Under the pieces are notes generated by a model. The model saw only the letters and a list, made by a program, of their open reading frames with translations, ran no database searches and was not told the origin of the DNA. A stretch of 64,000 nucleotides of DNA from Streptomyces sp. MUM 2J (GTDB taxonomy: Bacteria; Actinomycetota; Actinomycetes; Streptomycetales; Streptomycetaceae), in assembly GCF_022414535.1 (NCBI RefSeq), contig NZ_JADWYM010000017.1, positions 62,001-126,000 on the forward strand. Reading direction: 5' to 3'. Each line of letters starts with the position of its first letter. The stretch's first letter is position 1. Below, piece after piece: positions 48,892-58,025 of this stretch. The translations under genes and the position numbers were made by a program.

Positions 48892-51800
48892 ATGTACGAG
48901 CTGTCCCGGGTCCGCCTCTACTCCATCGGGCCCGCCGGTGCGCGCTACGCCGACACCGTGCTTGACCTGCGGGGTGTCGGCGCCGTCGTGCCCGAACCCG
49001 CCCCCACACAGGCGGAGTTCTTCGAGGAGGAGCCGGTCGGCCCGCCGCGCCGCCCCGCGCCCGCCGGGGTGCTCTTCCTGGAGAACGGCGGCGGCAAGTC
49101 CGTCCTGCTGAAGCTCATCTTCTCGGTGATGCTGCCCGGGCACCGCAACACCCTCGGCGGCGCCAGCTCCGGCGTGCTGCGCAAGTTCCTGCTCGCCGAC
49201 GACTGCGGACACGTGGCCCTGGAGTGGCAGCACGTGCAGACCGGCGAATGCGTCGTCGTCGGCAAGGCCAGCGAGTGGCGCGGCCGTCAGGTCTCCAACG
49301 ACCCGCGGAAGTTCGCCGAGGCCTGGTACTCCTTCCGGCCCGGACCCGGGCTCTCCCTGGACAACCTGCCCGTCGCCGAGTCCACCGCCGTACGGCCGTC
49401 CGTCGAGGGGCAGTCGGGGGCGCAGGGCCGCCGCCGCACCATGAAGGGCTTCCGGGACGCCATCACCGAGGCCGGCAAGGCGTACCCGCACCTGGAGGTG
49501 CACTGGGAGGAGACCCACGAGCGCTGGACCGAGCACCTCGGCGAACTCGGCCTCGACCCCGAACTCTTCCGCTACCAGCGGGAGATGAACGCCGACGAGG
49601 GCGAGGCCGCCGGCCTGTTCGCGGTGAAGAAGGACTCCGACTTCACCGACCTGCTGCTGCGCGCCGTCACCGACACCCGCGACACCGACGGACTCGCCGA
49701 CCTCGTCGGAGGGTTCGGCAACAAGCTCGGCCGGCGCGCCGAGCTGATCGCCGAACGGGACTTCACCGCCGGCTCCGTCGATCTGCTCGGCCGGATCGTC
49801 GAGGCCGCCGACGCCCGCTCCCGCGCGCGGGACGTGCACGCCGGAGCCGAGCGCCGCACCCGCGTCCTGGGCCGGCGGCTGTCCGCGCGGGCCGCGAGGG
49901 AGCGGGCACGGGCCACCGACCTCGCCCAGCGGGTCACGGCGGCCGCCTACGCCGTCACCCACTCCGAGGGCGCCCGCGAGCGCAGCGCCCTGATCGCCGC
50001 CGAACTCGCCTACCGGCACGCCTCGCTGGCGCTCGCCGCCGCCGAGAAGACCGCCGCCGCGCAGAAGCGCGAACTGGCCGACGCCCGCACCCTGCACGCC
50101 GCCTGGCAGGCCGCAGAGGCCGTGCTGCGCCACCGGGCCGCGGCCGACCGGGTCGCACGGGTGTCCGCGGCGATCCGGGAGGCCGAGCGGGACGCCGCCC
50201 CCGCGCTCGCCGCCCGCGCCAGGGCCGCCGTCGACCTCGTACGCGCCCTGCACGCCGCCGCCGCGAGCGCCGAGGACCTCGCCAACGAGCAGGAGGAGCG
50301 CTCCGCCGCCCTCCAGGAGGTCAGCGACACCGCCTACCGCGACTCCACCGGCGCCGCCACCGAGGCCCAGCGCGCCCGCAGCGAGGCCGGACACCTGCGC
50401 CAGCGCCTCGCCGAGGTCGAGCAGGAGACCGCGGAGGCCGTCCGCGCCGGCTGGCTCGACGACAGCGCCCCCGACGCCGATCCCGCCCGCGCCGCGCTCG
50501 CCGCCAGCGATGCGGAGAAGTCCGCCGTCGAAGCCTGGGACACCGCCCGCGAGGCCGCCCGGCGCGCGACGGAGCACGCGCGCGAGACGGCGTCCTCCGA
50601 GTCCCGCGCCGAGCTGACCGCCGCCCGCGCCGCCGACGCCGCCCTCGCGGCGGACCGGGCGTACGACGGCGAGCGCCGTACCGCTCAGGCGCTGGCACAG
50701 GAGGAACGGCTCGCGGAACTCCTCGGCCTGACCGACGCCCGCCCGGCGATCCCGCAGCCGCGGCAGTCGGGGGACGACAGAGGACAGGGCCCGCTCGGAC
50801 CCGAGGAGCTCGACCGGTTCGCCGACGAGCTGCGCGGACTCCTCGACGACGCCGTCGCCAACGCCGAACGGCAGCTGTTCGAGCTGCGCACCGCCGCGGC
50901 CGACGACGCCCGGATCCTCGGCGCACTCGGCGACGGCGGGCTGCTGCCGCCTGGTCCCGACGTCCTCTCCACCGTCGAGTACCTCGGCGAGCACGGCGTC
51001 CCCGCCCTGCCCGGCTGGCGCTACCTCGCCCAGGCCGTCGACCCCGCCGACCACGCGCGTGTGCTCGCCGCCCGCCCCGAACTGGTCGACGGCGTCATCA
51101 TCACCGACCCGGACTCGCACGTACGCGCCCGCGAGGTGCTCGGCGAGGCGGCCCTGCTGCCCCGTTCCGCGGTCGCCGTCGGCACGGCCGCCGCACTGCT
51201 CGCACCGCCCCCGGCGTCCGGCTCGGACGCCTCGGGCGGCTCCGACGTGTTCCTCGTGCCGCCGAACCCCGCCATGCACGACGAGCACGCCGCCGACGCG
51301 GAGCGTCAGGCCCTGCGAGCGCGGGCCACCGAGCGCGACGAGGAGATCCGCAGGCTGGCGGCCCGGCTCGGCAAGGACCGGGAGCTGGCGGCGCGGCTGG
51401 CGTCGTGGCGCACCGGCTGCCCGTCGGGCCGCCTCGTGGAGCTGGCCGAGGCCGCGCGCGCGGCGCGGGCGTTCGCCGAGGAGGCCGAGGCCGATCTGGC
51501 CGGGGCCCGCACCGAGCGGGCGGAGGCGGAGGAGACCGCCACCGAGGCAGCCCGGCTGCGCGACGAGCGGCAGGAGACCGCCCAGCGGGCCAGGCGGGCC
51601 GCCGACGCCCTGGCCGGGCTTGCGTTCCGGCTGCGCGAGCGGGCCGCCTGGCAGGCCAAGCTGCGCGAACTCGCGGACGATGCCGCCGAGTCGGAGGCGC
51701 GCGCCCAGGCCTGCCTGGAACGCGCCCGTGCCGCCGACGAGGACCGCCGTGCATCACAGCGGGGCGCCGACGACGCCCGCCGCACCGCGCGTGCGCTGCG

Positions 51801-53514
51801 CGGCGAGCGTTCCGAGATCGCCGGTGCTCCCGACGACGTGCCGGAGTCCGACGCCGACGCCCCGCAGGTGTCCCTGCCCGCCCTGCGTGAGGCCTACCGG
51901 GCCGCCTCCCACGTGTACGAGAAGGTGGGCGTCGGCGCCGACCTGCGCGCCGAGCAGGCCCGCGCGGAGAGCGACGAGAGCGCCGCCCGCGCCGAGCTGG
52001 ACCGTTTGAGCAACAAGGTCCGCACGCGCGCGGAGCAGCTCCTCCAGTCCCCGGACGGCTCCGACGGGCCGTCCCGGCAGGCTGCCGCCGCGCGCGCGGA
52101 AGAGCTGGTGCAGCTTCTGGAGACCCGCATGTCGAACGCCAGTGAGCAACTCGGCCGGCTGCGCGGCGAGGCCGAGCGGCATGCCCCCGAGGACGGCGAG
52201 GCCCACACCGGGCTGCCCGACGAACTCGTGCCGCGCGACGCCGACCACGCGCAGGCCCTGCTGCGCACGGCAGGCACCGAACTCGCCTCGCGCACCGAAG
52301 CGCTGGAACGGGCCCGCGAGGCGCACGCCGAGCTGCTGGGGGCGCACCGCGCCGCCGAGGACGCGGCCGGCGGCTTCGACGAGAGCGCCGCCATGCTCCG
52401 CGACCTGCTGCGCGAGCACACGTCCGAGGAGGAGCCGGACGAGCCGGAGCCGTACCCCGGCACCCTGGAGGAGGCACGCCGGGCCGGCGCCGAGGCACGC
52501 CGCTCGCTGCGCGGCTGCGCCGCCGATCTCTCCGCCGCCGAGGCCGCGGTCCGCGAAGCCGCGGACGTGCTCGTCCGGCACGCCAACTCCACCCGCTACG
52601 AGCAGGTCCGCACCCCTGCGCGGCAGCAGATCCGCGAGCTGCCCGCCTCCGCGCTGCCCGAGCACGCGCAGAAGTGGGCGGACGCCTTCGCGCCGCGGCT
52701 GCGGGTCCTCACCGACGAACTGGCACAGCTGGAGCGCAACCGCGACTCGATCGTGGACCGCCTGCGCGGCCTCGTCGAGTCCGCCCTGGCCACCCTGCGC
52801 TCGGCCCAGCGCCTCTCCCGACTGCCCGAGGGTCTCGGCGAGTGGTCCGGGCAGGAGTTCCTGCGGATCCGTTTCGAGGAGCCCGACCAGGCCACGCTCA
52901 CCGAGCGGCTCGGCGAGGTCGTCGACGAGGCGACCCGCGCCGCTGTGAAGAAGAACTCCGACCTGCGGCGCGACGGAATGTCCCTGCTGCTGCGGGGTGT
53001 CGCCGCCGCCCTCCAGCCCAAGGGCGTCGCCGTGGAGATCCTCAAGCCGGACGCCGTGCTGCGCGCGGAGCGTGTCCCGGTCGGGCAGATGGGCGACGTC
53101 TTCTCCGGCGGCCAGCTGCTCACCGCCGCCATCGCCCTGTACTGCACGATGGCCGCCCTCCGATCGAACGACCGGGGCAGGGACCGGCACCGCCACGCCG
53201 GCACGCTCTTCCTCGACAACCCGATCGGCCGCGCCAACGCCACATACCTGCTCGAACTCCAGCGGGCCGTGTCCGACGCCCTGGGCGTCCAACTGCTCTA
53301 CACGACGGGCCTGTTCGACACCACCGCGCTCGCGGAGTTCCCGCTGGTCATCCGGCTGCGCAACGATGCCGACCTGCGTGCGGGACTGAAGTACATCAGT
53401 GTCGAGGAACACCTGCGGCCGGGACTGCCCCAGCCGACCCCGGCAGGAGAGGCCTCCCACAGCGAGATCACGGCCACGCGCATGTACAGGCGACCGGCGG
53501 CGGCGACGTCCTGA
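48892..53514 (+). CDS. Giant SMC-like ATPase (JetC/MksB-like), 1540 aa
   Basis: An ABC/SMC-type ATPase with split head and long coiled coils. N-terminal head: MYELSRVRLYSIGPAGARYA and Walker A GVLFLENGGGKSVLLKLIF (Gly66-Lys69-Ser70), with an acidic/Pro insertion (34-58) before it. Coiled coil runs about 310-640 (rich in Ala, Arg, Glu). A globular centre (about 665-840: LLPPGPDVLSTVEYLGEHGV, GVIITDPDSHVRAREVLGEA, DVFLVPPNPAMHDEH) occupies the hinge position. A second coiled coil runs about 840-1330. The C-terminal head has signature FSGGQLLTAAIALYC (1404 on) and Walker B TLFLDNPIGRAN (Asp1442, Asn1443). The residue after the Asp is Asn where SMC proteins have catalytic Glu. Likely the DNA-loading motor of the three-gene complex. 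Confidence 0.8.
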   Translation: MYELSRVRLYSIGPAGARYADTVLDLRGVGAVVPEPAPTQAEFFEEEPVGPPRRPAPAGVLFLENGGGKSVLLKLIFSVMLPGHRNTLGGASSGVLRKFLLADDCGHVALEWQHVQTGECVVVGKASEWRGRQVSNDPRKFAEAWYSFRPGPGLSLDNLPVAESTAVRPSVEGQSGAQGRRRTMKGFRDAITEAGKAYPHLEVHWEETHERWTEHLGELGLDPELFRYQREMNADEGEAAGLFAVKKDSDFTDLLLRAVTDTRDTDGLADLVGGFGNKLGRRAELIAERDFTAGSVDLLGRIVEAADARSRARDVHAGAERRTRVLGRRLSARAARERARATDLAQRVTAAAYAVTHSEGARERSALIAAELAYRHASLALAAAEKTAAAQKRELADARTLHAAWQAAEAVLRHRAAADRVARVSAAIREAERDAAPALAARARAAVDLVRALHAAAASAEDLANEQEERSAALQEVSDTAYRDSTGAATEAQRARSEAGHLRQRLAEVEQETAEAVRAGWLDDSAPDADPARAALAASDAEKSAVEAWDTAREAARRATEHARETASSESRAELTAARAADAALAADRAYDGERRTAQALAQEERLAELLGLTDARPAIPQPRQSGDDRGQGPLGPEELDRFADELRGLLDDAVANAERQLFELRTAAADDARILGALGDGGLLPPGPDVLSTVEYLGEHGVPALPGWRYLAQAVDPADHARVLAARPELVDGVIITDPDSHVRAREVLGEAALLPRSAVAVGTAAALLAPPPASGSDASGGSDVFLVPPNPAMHDEHAADAERQALRARATERDEEIRRLAARLGKDRELAARLASWRTGCPSGRLVELAEAARAARAFAEEAEADLAGARTERAEAEETATEAARLRDERQETAQRARRAADALAGLAFRLRERAAWQAKLRELADDAAESEARAQACLERARAADEDRRASQRGADDARRTARALRGERSEIAGAPDDVPESDADAPQVSLPALREAYRAASHVYEKVGVGADLRAEQARAESDESAARAELDRLSNKVRTRAEQLLQSPDGSDGPSRQAAAARAEELVQLLETRMSNASEQLGRLRGEAERHAPEDGEAHTGLPDELVPRDADHAQALLRTAGTELASRTEALERAREAHAELLGAHRAAEDAAGGFDESAAMLRDLLREHTSEEEPDEPEPYPGTLEEARRAGAEARRSLRGCAADLSAAEAAVREAADVLVRHANSTRYEQVRTPARQQIRELPASALPEHAQKWADAFAPRLRVLTDELAQLERNRDSIVDRLRGLVESALATLRSAQRLSRLPEGLGEWSGQEFLRIRFEEPDQATLTERLGEVVDEATRAAVKKNSDLRRDGMSLLLRGVAAALQPKGVAVEILKPDAVLRAERVPVGQMGDVFSGGQLLTAAIALYCTMAALRSNDRGRDRHRHAGTLFLDNPIGRANATYLLELQRAVSDALGVQLLYTTGLFDTTALAEFPLVIRLRNDADLRAGLKYISVEEHLRPGLPQPTPAGEASHSEITATRMYRRPAAATS

Positions 53515-53594
53515 GGGGCGGGGGCGACCCGAGAGGCGGACCGTCCCACGGGACAGTCCGTCCCGAGCGGCGCACCGCCTCGCCCCGCCCCCTC
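53513..53594 (+). terminator. Terminator after the SMC-like operon
   Basis: An extended, slightly imperfect stem begins at the stop codon: GAGGGGCGGGGGCGA pairs with TCGCCCCGCCCCCTC. It is continued inward by GAGGCGG / CCGCCTC and a small GTCCC-AC-GGGAC hairpin in the loop. It serves the convergent genes on both sides. Confidence 0.6.
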
Positions 53595-53664
53595 ACCGTC
53601 CGCCCCACCGGGCCCGTGACGGCCCTTCTGAGGGGGCGAGGCGGCCGGGAGCAGGGAGAGCCCT

Positions 53665-54204
53665 TCACGGGTGGGAGAGTTGCCCGGTCCCGCCGCCGCG
53701 ACGTATCCGGCCCTGCCTCCGCTCGGCGGCCCGCTCCTGCCGGCGGGCCCTGCGGCGTTCGCGGCGAAGGGCCCGCGCCGTGCTGCTCGGGACCGACACC
53801 ACACCGTTGCGCTGATTCCACACCTGGCGTGTCACCCACACGTCCAGCACACCCCAGGTGGCCACCACCGTGCCCGCGATGCTGCCCAGCGTCATCGGGA
53901 ACGCCAGCCAGGACCCGGCCAGTGCGCACAGCAACGCCACCATCGCCACGATCAGTGTCACGGCGACGACGAGGACCGCACGGACTGCCGCCGTGCGGAC
54001 CGGGTCGGGCATCCGGCGGCGCCGTGCGGGCTCCTCCACCCACAGCGGCCGGTACCGGCGCGGCTCCCGGGGCTGAGCGCATGTGGTTCGCCCCCCGGCG
54101 CCCTCCGTCCGCGTGTCGTGATCCGGCGCCTCGGCAGGCCGCCGCACCGTCGAGCGTGCCGCCGCGCCGTCCCCCGGCGTCTGGTGCCGCTCCACCGTCC
54201 CCAT
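53665..54204 (-). CDS. Hypothetical membrane protein with two TM helices
   Basis: A 179-aa protein. A polar Arg-rich N-terminal third (1-68) is followed by two hydrophobic helices (about 70-95 VRAVLVVAVTLIVAMVALLC and 97-115 WLAFPMTLGSIAGTVVATWG). A very basic C-terminal tail (RREERRRARRQ-like, from about 145) may contact nucleic acid or acidic lipid. GGGAGGGG lies 8 bases before the ATG. No known family. It sits between the SMC-like operon (convergent) and the conservon (divergent). Confidence 0.72.
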   Translation of the reverse strand: MGTVERHQTPGDGAAARSTVRRPAEAPDHDTRTEGAGGRTTCAQPREPRRYRPLWVEEPARRRRMPDPVRTAAVRAVLVVAVTLIVAMVALLCALAGSWLAFPMTLGSIAGTVVATWGVLDVWVTRQVWNQRNGVVSVPSSTARALRRERRRARRQERAAERRQGRIRRGGGTGQLSHP

Positions 54205-54627
54205 CAACGTGCCCCTCCCCACCGCCGGGCAGACCACTCGACAGGTGTCCGACTGACACCGTCTTCCCCTTGAGTGCCCGGCTTGCGCTGCTTCATGCCG
54301 ACCGAGTGCGGGATGCGGCTCCTGTGGCCGATTCCGCCTCCGTTTCCTGTAGAGAAGGACGCACGGCACACCGTGAAGATTCCCTGACCGGGAAAGAAAT
54401 CCGGCCAGTCGCCCCGTGAATGGGCCCGATCCGGACGCGCGCAGCCACGGGAGCCCCGGTAGGCAATCTCCCGCAATGCCCGGACAACTCCCCCTGTTGT
54501 GAGTCCAGTACGGAAGTGCAGCTTCCGGACGGGTCTTCGAGTTGGCTGTGTGGCGGTAGTAGGCTCGCGCCGTTTGATGACGCACATGCGTGCCCCCTGC
54601 CCGTTGGGGGTCGAGCTGGGGGAGGCC
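54205..54627. other. 423-bp divergent region upstream of the conservon
   Basis: It holds a small perfect hairpin, CGGAAG-TGCAG-CTTCCG (54511-54527), and a -10-like TAGGCT (54560-54565) with a weak TTCGAG 18 bp upstream. If used, transcription would start near 54572, only 5 bases before ATG 54577, an alternative in-frame start for CvnA. No other gene supported. Confidence 0.4.
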
Positions 54628-57588
54628 ATGCGCTTTCGCGGGAAGTCGATCCGCCGGAAGATCGTGGCGCTGCTTCTCGTGCCGCTGGTGTCCCTGACCG
54701 TCGTCTGGGGTTTCGCCACGGTGCTCACGGGACGGGAGGCGAGCCGGCTGTTCGACGTGTCGTCCGCGGTCCAGAACATCGGATACCCCCTTGACGACGC
54801 CGTCCGGGTCCTGCAGCAGGAACGCCGCCAGACCCTGGTCCATCTCGCGGATCCGCGGGCCTCCGACACCTTCTCCGCCCTGCGCCGCAACCGCGCCGCC
54901 ACCGATCAGGCCCTGGCCGTGATCCGCCGCAACGCAGCGGACCCCGACGTCCGCGACGACCTCGACCAGGACGACAACGAAGCCCTCACCGCCGTGCTGG
55001 ACGCCTTCGACGGTGTCACCTCGCTGCGCCGCAGCGTCGAGGAGGGCACCGTCACCCGGGCCCAGGCGTTCGACCTCTACAACCGGCTCGTCGACCCCTG
55101 CTACACGCTGCTGGCCACGCTCGACGTGGTCGACGACGCCGAACTGGACAATCAGTACCGCGCCCTCGTCAGCACCTCCCGCGCCCGTGAACTGCTCTCC
55201 CGTGAGGACGCCCTCCTCGGCTCCGCCCTGGTGGTGGGCGAGATCTCCCGCGACGAGATGCGCGCCGTGCTGAACCTCGTGGCCCAGCGCGACGCCGTGT
55301 ACGGCCTCAGCCTGCCGCAGCTGCCCGCCTCCGAGCGCGACCGCTACGAACGGTTCTGGAAGAACGCCACCACCGCCCCCCTGCGCACGGCCGAGCAGGC
55401 CGTCGCCGCCACCGCGCCCGGCGGCATGCCCCGCGGCGTGACCGCGAAGAACTGGGACACCGCGGCCGGAAACATCCTCGACGAACTCGGCACCCTCGAC
55501 GACCAGGCCGGCGAGCGCTATCAGGACCGCGTCCGCCCCGTCGTCATGGACGTGATCCTCAAGGCCGTCGTCGCCGGCTTCCTCGGGCTGGCCGCCCTGC
55601 TGTTCTCCCTCCTGCTGTCCGTGCGCATCGGCCGCGGCCTCATCCGCGACCTGCGCCAGCTGCGCCTGGAGGCGCACGAGGCGTCCGGTGTCCGCCTGCC
55701 CAGCGTGATGCGCCGGCTCTCCGCGGGCGAGCAGGTCGACGTCGAGACCGAGGTGCCGCGCCTGGAGTACGACAGGAACGAGATCGGCGAGGTCGGCCAG
55801 GCACTCAACACCCTGCAACGCGCCGCCGTGGAGGCCGCTGTCAAACAGTCCGAACTGCGGGCCGGCGTCTCGGAGGTCTTCGTCAACCTCGCCCGCCGCA
55901 GCCAGGTCCTGCTGCACAAGCAGCTCACCCTCCTCGACACCATGGAACGCAGGACCGAGGACACCGGGGAACTCGCCGACCTGTTCCGGCTCGACCACCT
56001 GACCACCCGTATGCGCCGCCACGCCGAGGGCCTGGTCATCCTCTCCGGCGCCGCCCCCTCCCGGCAGTGGCGCAAACCCATCCAGCTCATGGACGTCGTC
56101 CGGGCCGCGGTCGCCGAGGTCGAGGACTACGAGCGCATCGAGGTCCGCCGGCTGCCGAGGGTCGCCGTCACCGGCCCCGCCGTCGCCGACCTGACCCACC
56201 TCGTGGCCGAGCTGCTGGAGAACGCCACCGTCTTCTCGCCGCCACACACGGCCGTGCAGGTCGTGGGCGAACGCGTCGCCAACGGCTTCACCCTGGAGAT
56301 CCACGACCGCGGCCTGGGCATGGGGGCCGAGGCACTCCTGGACGCCAACCTGCGCCTCGCCGAGACGCCCGAGTTCGAACTGTCCGACACCGACCGGCTC
56401 GGGCTGTTCGTGGTCAGCAGGCTGGCCCAGCGCCAGAACGTGCGGGTGTCCCTGCAGCCCTCGCCCTACGGCGGCACCACCGCCGTCGTCTTCCTCCCCG
56501 ACGCGCTGCTGACCGACGACGTCCCCGACACCAACGGCATCGGGTTCCGTCTCGACCGGCCCCAGGCCGCCAGGGAAGCGAAAGCGGGGGAGAGCCGCCG
56601 GACCGCGCTCTCCCGGGCGCCCGTGCGTCTTCCCGGCCTGTCCGCCTCGCTCCTGGACGGGCCGATCGAACTGGAGGGGCCCGTCGAGCTGAGCTCCCTT
56701 GACCCGTTCCCCGGCGCACTCGACGACACGGAGGGCGAGGGAGACGGTCTCTTCCGCCCGCGACGCTCCCTGGCCCGGCCGCAGGACGACGACACGGCCG
56801 CGGGCGACCGGCCCGACGACCCCGTTCCGCTCTCCCGCCGCCGAACCCCCAAGCTGGTCAGCTCCCACGGCCGCCCCGTCGGCGACCATCGTGGCCGCCG
56901 CGCCGAGCCGGAGGAGGAGCAGCCGGACCGGTCCGGAGCACGCCGATCCTCCTCCGAGGGCCCGCCGCCGCTGCCCGCCCGACGTCTCGGCCCCTCGATC
57001 CGGCCCCACCGCGGCACCGACTTCGGCGGCGGGCCGCCCGAGCCCGGCCCCACGGCGCCGGCGAGCCCCGGCCCGTCCGCCGACGCACCCGCGCTGCCGA
57101 GGAGGACGCGCCCCACCGCGGGCCCCTCCACCGGTCCGCCCGACGACGCGCGGGAACCCGGCCCGAACCCGGGCGGGACGGCGCCGGTCGAACCCTCCAC
57201 CGCACCCCTCGCCGGCGGATCCGACCGATCCGGCGTGCCCGGGGCCTCCGACAGCCGGGACACGCCCGGCCGATCCACCGACACCGCCACGTCCGACCAC
57301 GACGACACCGACCTGCCCTCCGGCCGGGCACCTCGGGAGACCGGTGCCGGAACGGGATCACTGCCCCGCCGCGTGCGACAGGCCAGCCTGGCGCCGCAGC
57401 TGAAGCAGGACCCCGCCCGGCGCACCGAGGCACGCGCCGAGCAGCCCGCCGAACGGGACGCCGACGCGGTACGCAGCCGTATGGCCTCGCTCCAGCGCGG
57501 CTGGCGGCGCGGTCGCGAGGAGAACCCCGAGGGCGACGCCCACGGCGGCACGGCACCAGAAGAAACGACCAAGGGGGATGCAACATGA
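54628..57588 (+). CDS. cvnA: Conservon sensor: NIT-domain histidine kinase-like protein CvnA
   Basis: A 986-aa membrane sensor. TM1 (about 12-33, IVALLLVPLVSLTVVWGFAT), an extracytoplasmic nitrate/nitrite-sensing-like NIT domain (about 45-300), and TM2 (about 308-333, ILKAVVAGFLGLAALLFSLL). A HAMP-like region and a HATPase_c domain follow, with N box ELLENATVFSPPHT (about 526), G1 DRGLGMG (about 561) and G2 LGLFVVSRLAQ. The region around RLDHLTTRMRRHAEGLVILSG lacks a standard H-box. After about residue 640 a 340-residue Pro/Arg/Glu-rich disordered tail extends to the end. ATG at 54628 has GGGGGA just upstream; ATG 54577 is an alternative. It overlaps cvnB (ATGA). Confidence 0.9.
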   Translation: MRFRGKSIRRKIVALLLVPLVSLTVVWGFATVLTGREASRLFDVSSAVQNIGYPLDDAVRVLQQERRQTLVHLADPRASDTFSALRRNRAATDQALAVIRRNAADPDVRDDLDQDDNEALTAVLDAFDGVTSLRRSVEEGTVTRAQAFDLYNRLVDPCYTLLATLDVVDDAELDNQYRALVSTSRARELLSREDALLGSALVVGEISRDEMRAVLNLVAQRDAVYGLSLPQLPASERDRYERFWKNATTAPLRTAEQAVAATAPGGMPRGVTAKNWDTAAGNILDELGTLDDQAGERYQDRVRPVVMDVILKAVVAGFLGLAALLFSLLLSVRIGRGLIRDLRQLRLEAHEASGVRLPSVMRRLSAGEQVDVETEVPRLEYDRNEIGEVGQALNTLQRAAVEAAVKQSELRAGVSEVFVNLARRSQVLLHKQLTLLDTMERRTEDTGELADLFRLDHLTTRMRRHAEGLVILSGAAPSRQWRKPIQLMDVVRAAVAEVEDYERIEVRRLPRVAVTGPAVADLTHLVAELLENATVFSPPHTAVQVVGERVANGFTLEIHDRGLGMGAEALLDANLRLAETPEFELSDTDRLGLFVVSRLAQRQNVRVSLQPSPYGGTTAVVFLPDALLTDDVPDTNGIGFRLDRPQAAREAKAGESRRTALSRAPVRLPGLSASLLDGPIELEGPVELSSLDPFPGALDDTEGEGDGLFRPRRSLARPQDDDTAAGDRPDDPVPLSRRRTPKLVSSHGRPVGDHRGRRAEPEEEQPDRSGARRSSSEGPPPLPARRLGPSIRPHRGTDFGGGPPEPGPTAPASPGPSADAPALPRRTRPTAGPSTGPPDDAREPGPNPGGTAPVEPSTAPLAGGSDRSGVPGASDSRDTPGRSTDTATSDHDDTDLPSGRAPRETGAGTGSLPRRVRQASLAPQLKQDPARRTEARAEQPAERDADAVRSRMASLQRGWRRGREENPEGDAHGGTAPEETTKGDAT

Positions 57589-58016
57589 CCACACCCAGGG
57601 TGAACGGCCACACGACCACCGAGGGGGAGCTGAACTGGCTCCTCGACGAACTCGTCGGCCGCGTCGCGAACATCCGAAAGGCCCTCGTCCTGTCCGGCGA
57701 CGGCCTGCCCACGGGGGTGTCCAAGGACCTGGCCCGGGAGGACAGCGAGCACCTCGCCGCCGTCGCCTCCGGGTTCCACAGCCTCGCCAAGGGCGTCGGC
57801 CGCCACTTCGACGCCGGAGGCGTCCGGCAGACCGTCGTCGAACTCGACGAGGCCTTCCTGTTCGTCACGGCCGCCGGTGACGGCAGCTGCCTCGCCGTCC
57901 TCGCCGACGCCGAGGCCGACATCGGTCAGGTCGCCTACGAGATGACCCTCCTGGTGAAGCGGGTCGGCGTACATCTGGGTGCCGCTCCGCGTACCGATTC
58001 GCTCGCGGGCGGGTAG
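57585..58016 (+). CDS. cvnB: Roadblock/LC7 domain protein CvnB
   Basis: A 143-aa roadblock/LC7 protein: LNWLLDELVGRVANIRKALV, LSGDGLPTGVSKDLAREDSE, HLAAVASGFHSLAKGVGRHF, VVELDEAFLFVTAAGDGSCL. Longin-like fold, probable dimer. In conservons it acts with the GTPase CvnD as a GTPase-activating or scaffold protein. ATG overlaps the cvnA stop; an SD-like AGGGGG lies upstream. Confidence 0.95.
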   Translation: MTTPRVNGHTTTEGELNWLLDELVGRVANIRKALVLSGDGLPTGVSKDLAREDSEHLAAVASGFHSLAKGVGRHFDAGGVRQTVVELDEAFLFVTAAGDGSCLAVLADAEADIGQVAYEMTLLVKRVGVHLGAAPRTDSLAGG

Positions 58017-58025
58017 TGGGAGGGC

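Noticed and set aside
47845-51288. Minus-strand open frame of about 1,150 codons opposite the SMC-like genes
   Set aside because: Shadow composition (Gly/Val/Gln/Arg), no ribosome binding site; the plus strand has clear ATPase motifs.
53515-54204. Searched for a JetD-type nuclease next to the SMC-like genes
   Set aside because: The only downstream gene encodes a two-TM basic protein on the opposite strand with no TOPRIM or DUF2220-like features.
53665-57300. Minus-strand frame of about 1,200 codons including the small membrane protein
   Set aside because: Only the last 180 codons (from ATG 54204, with a good ribosome binding site) look like protein; the rest is antisense to cvnA.
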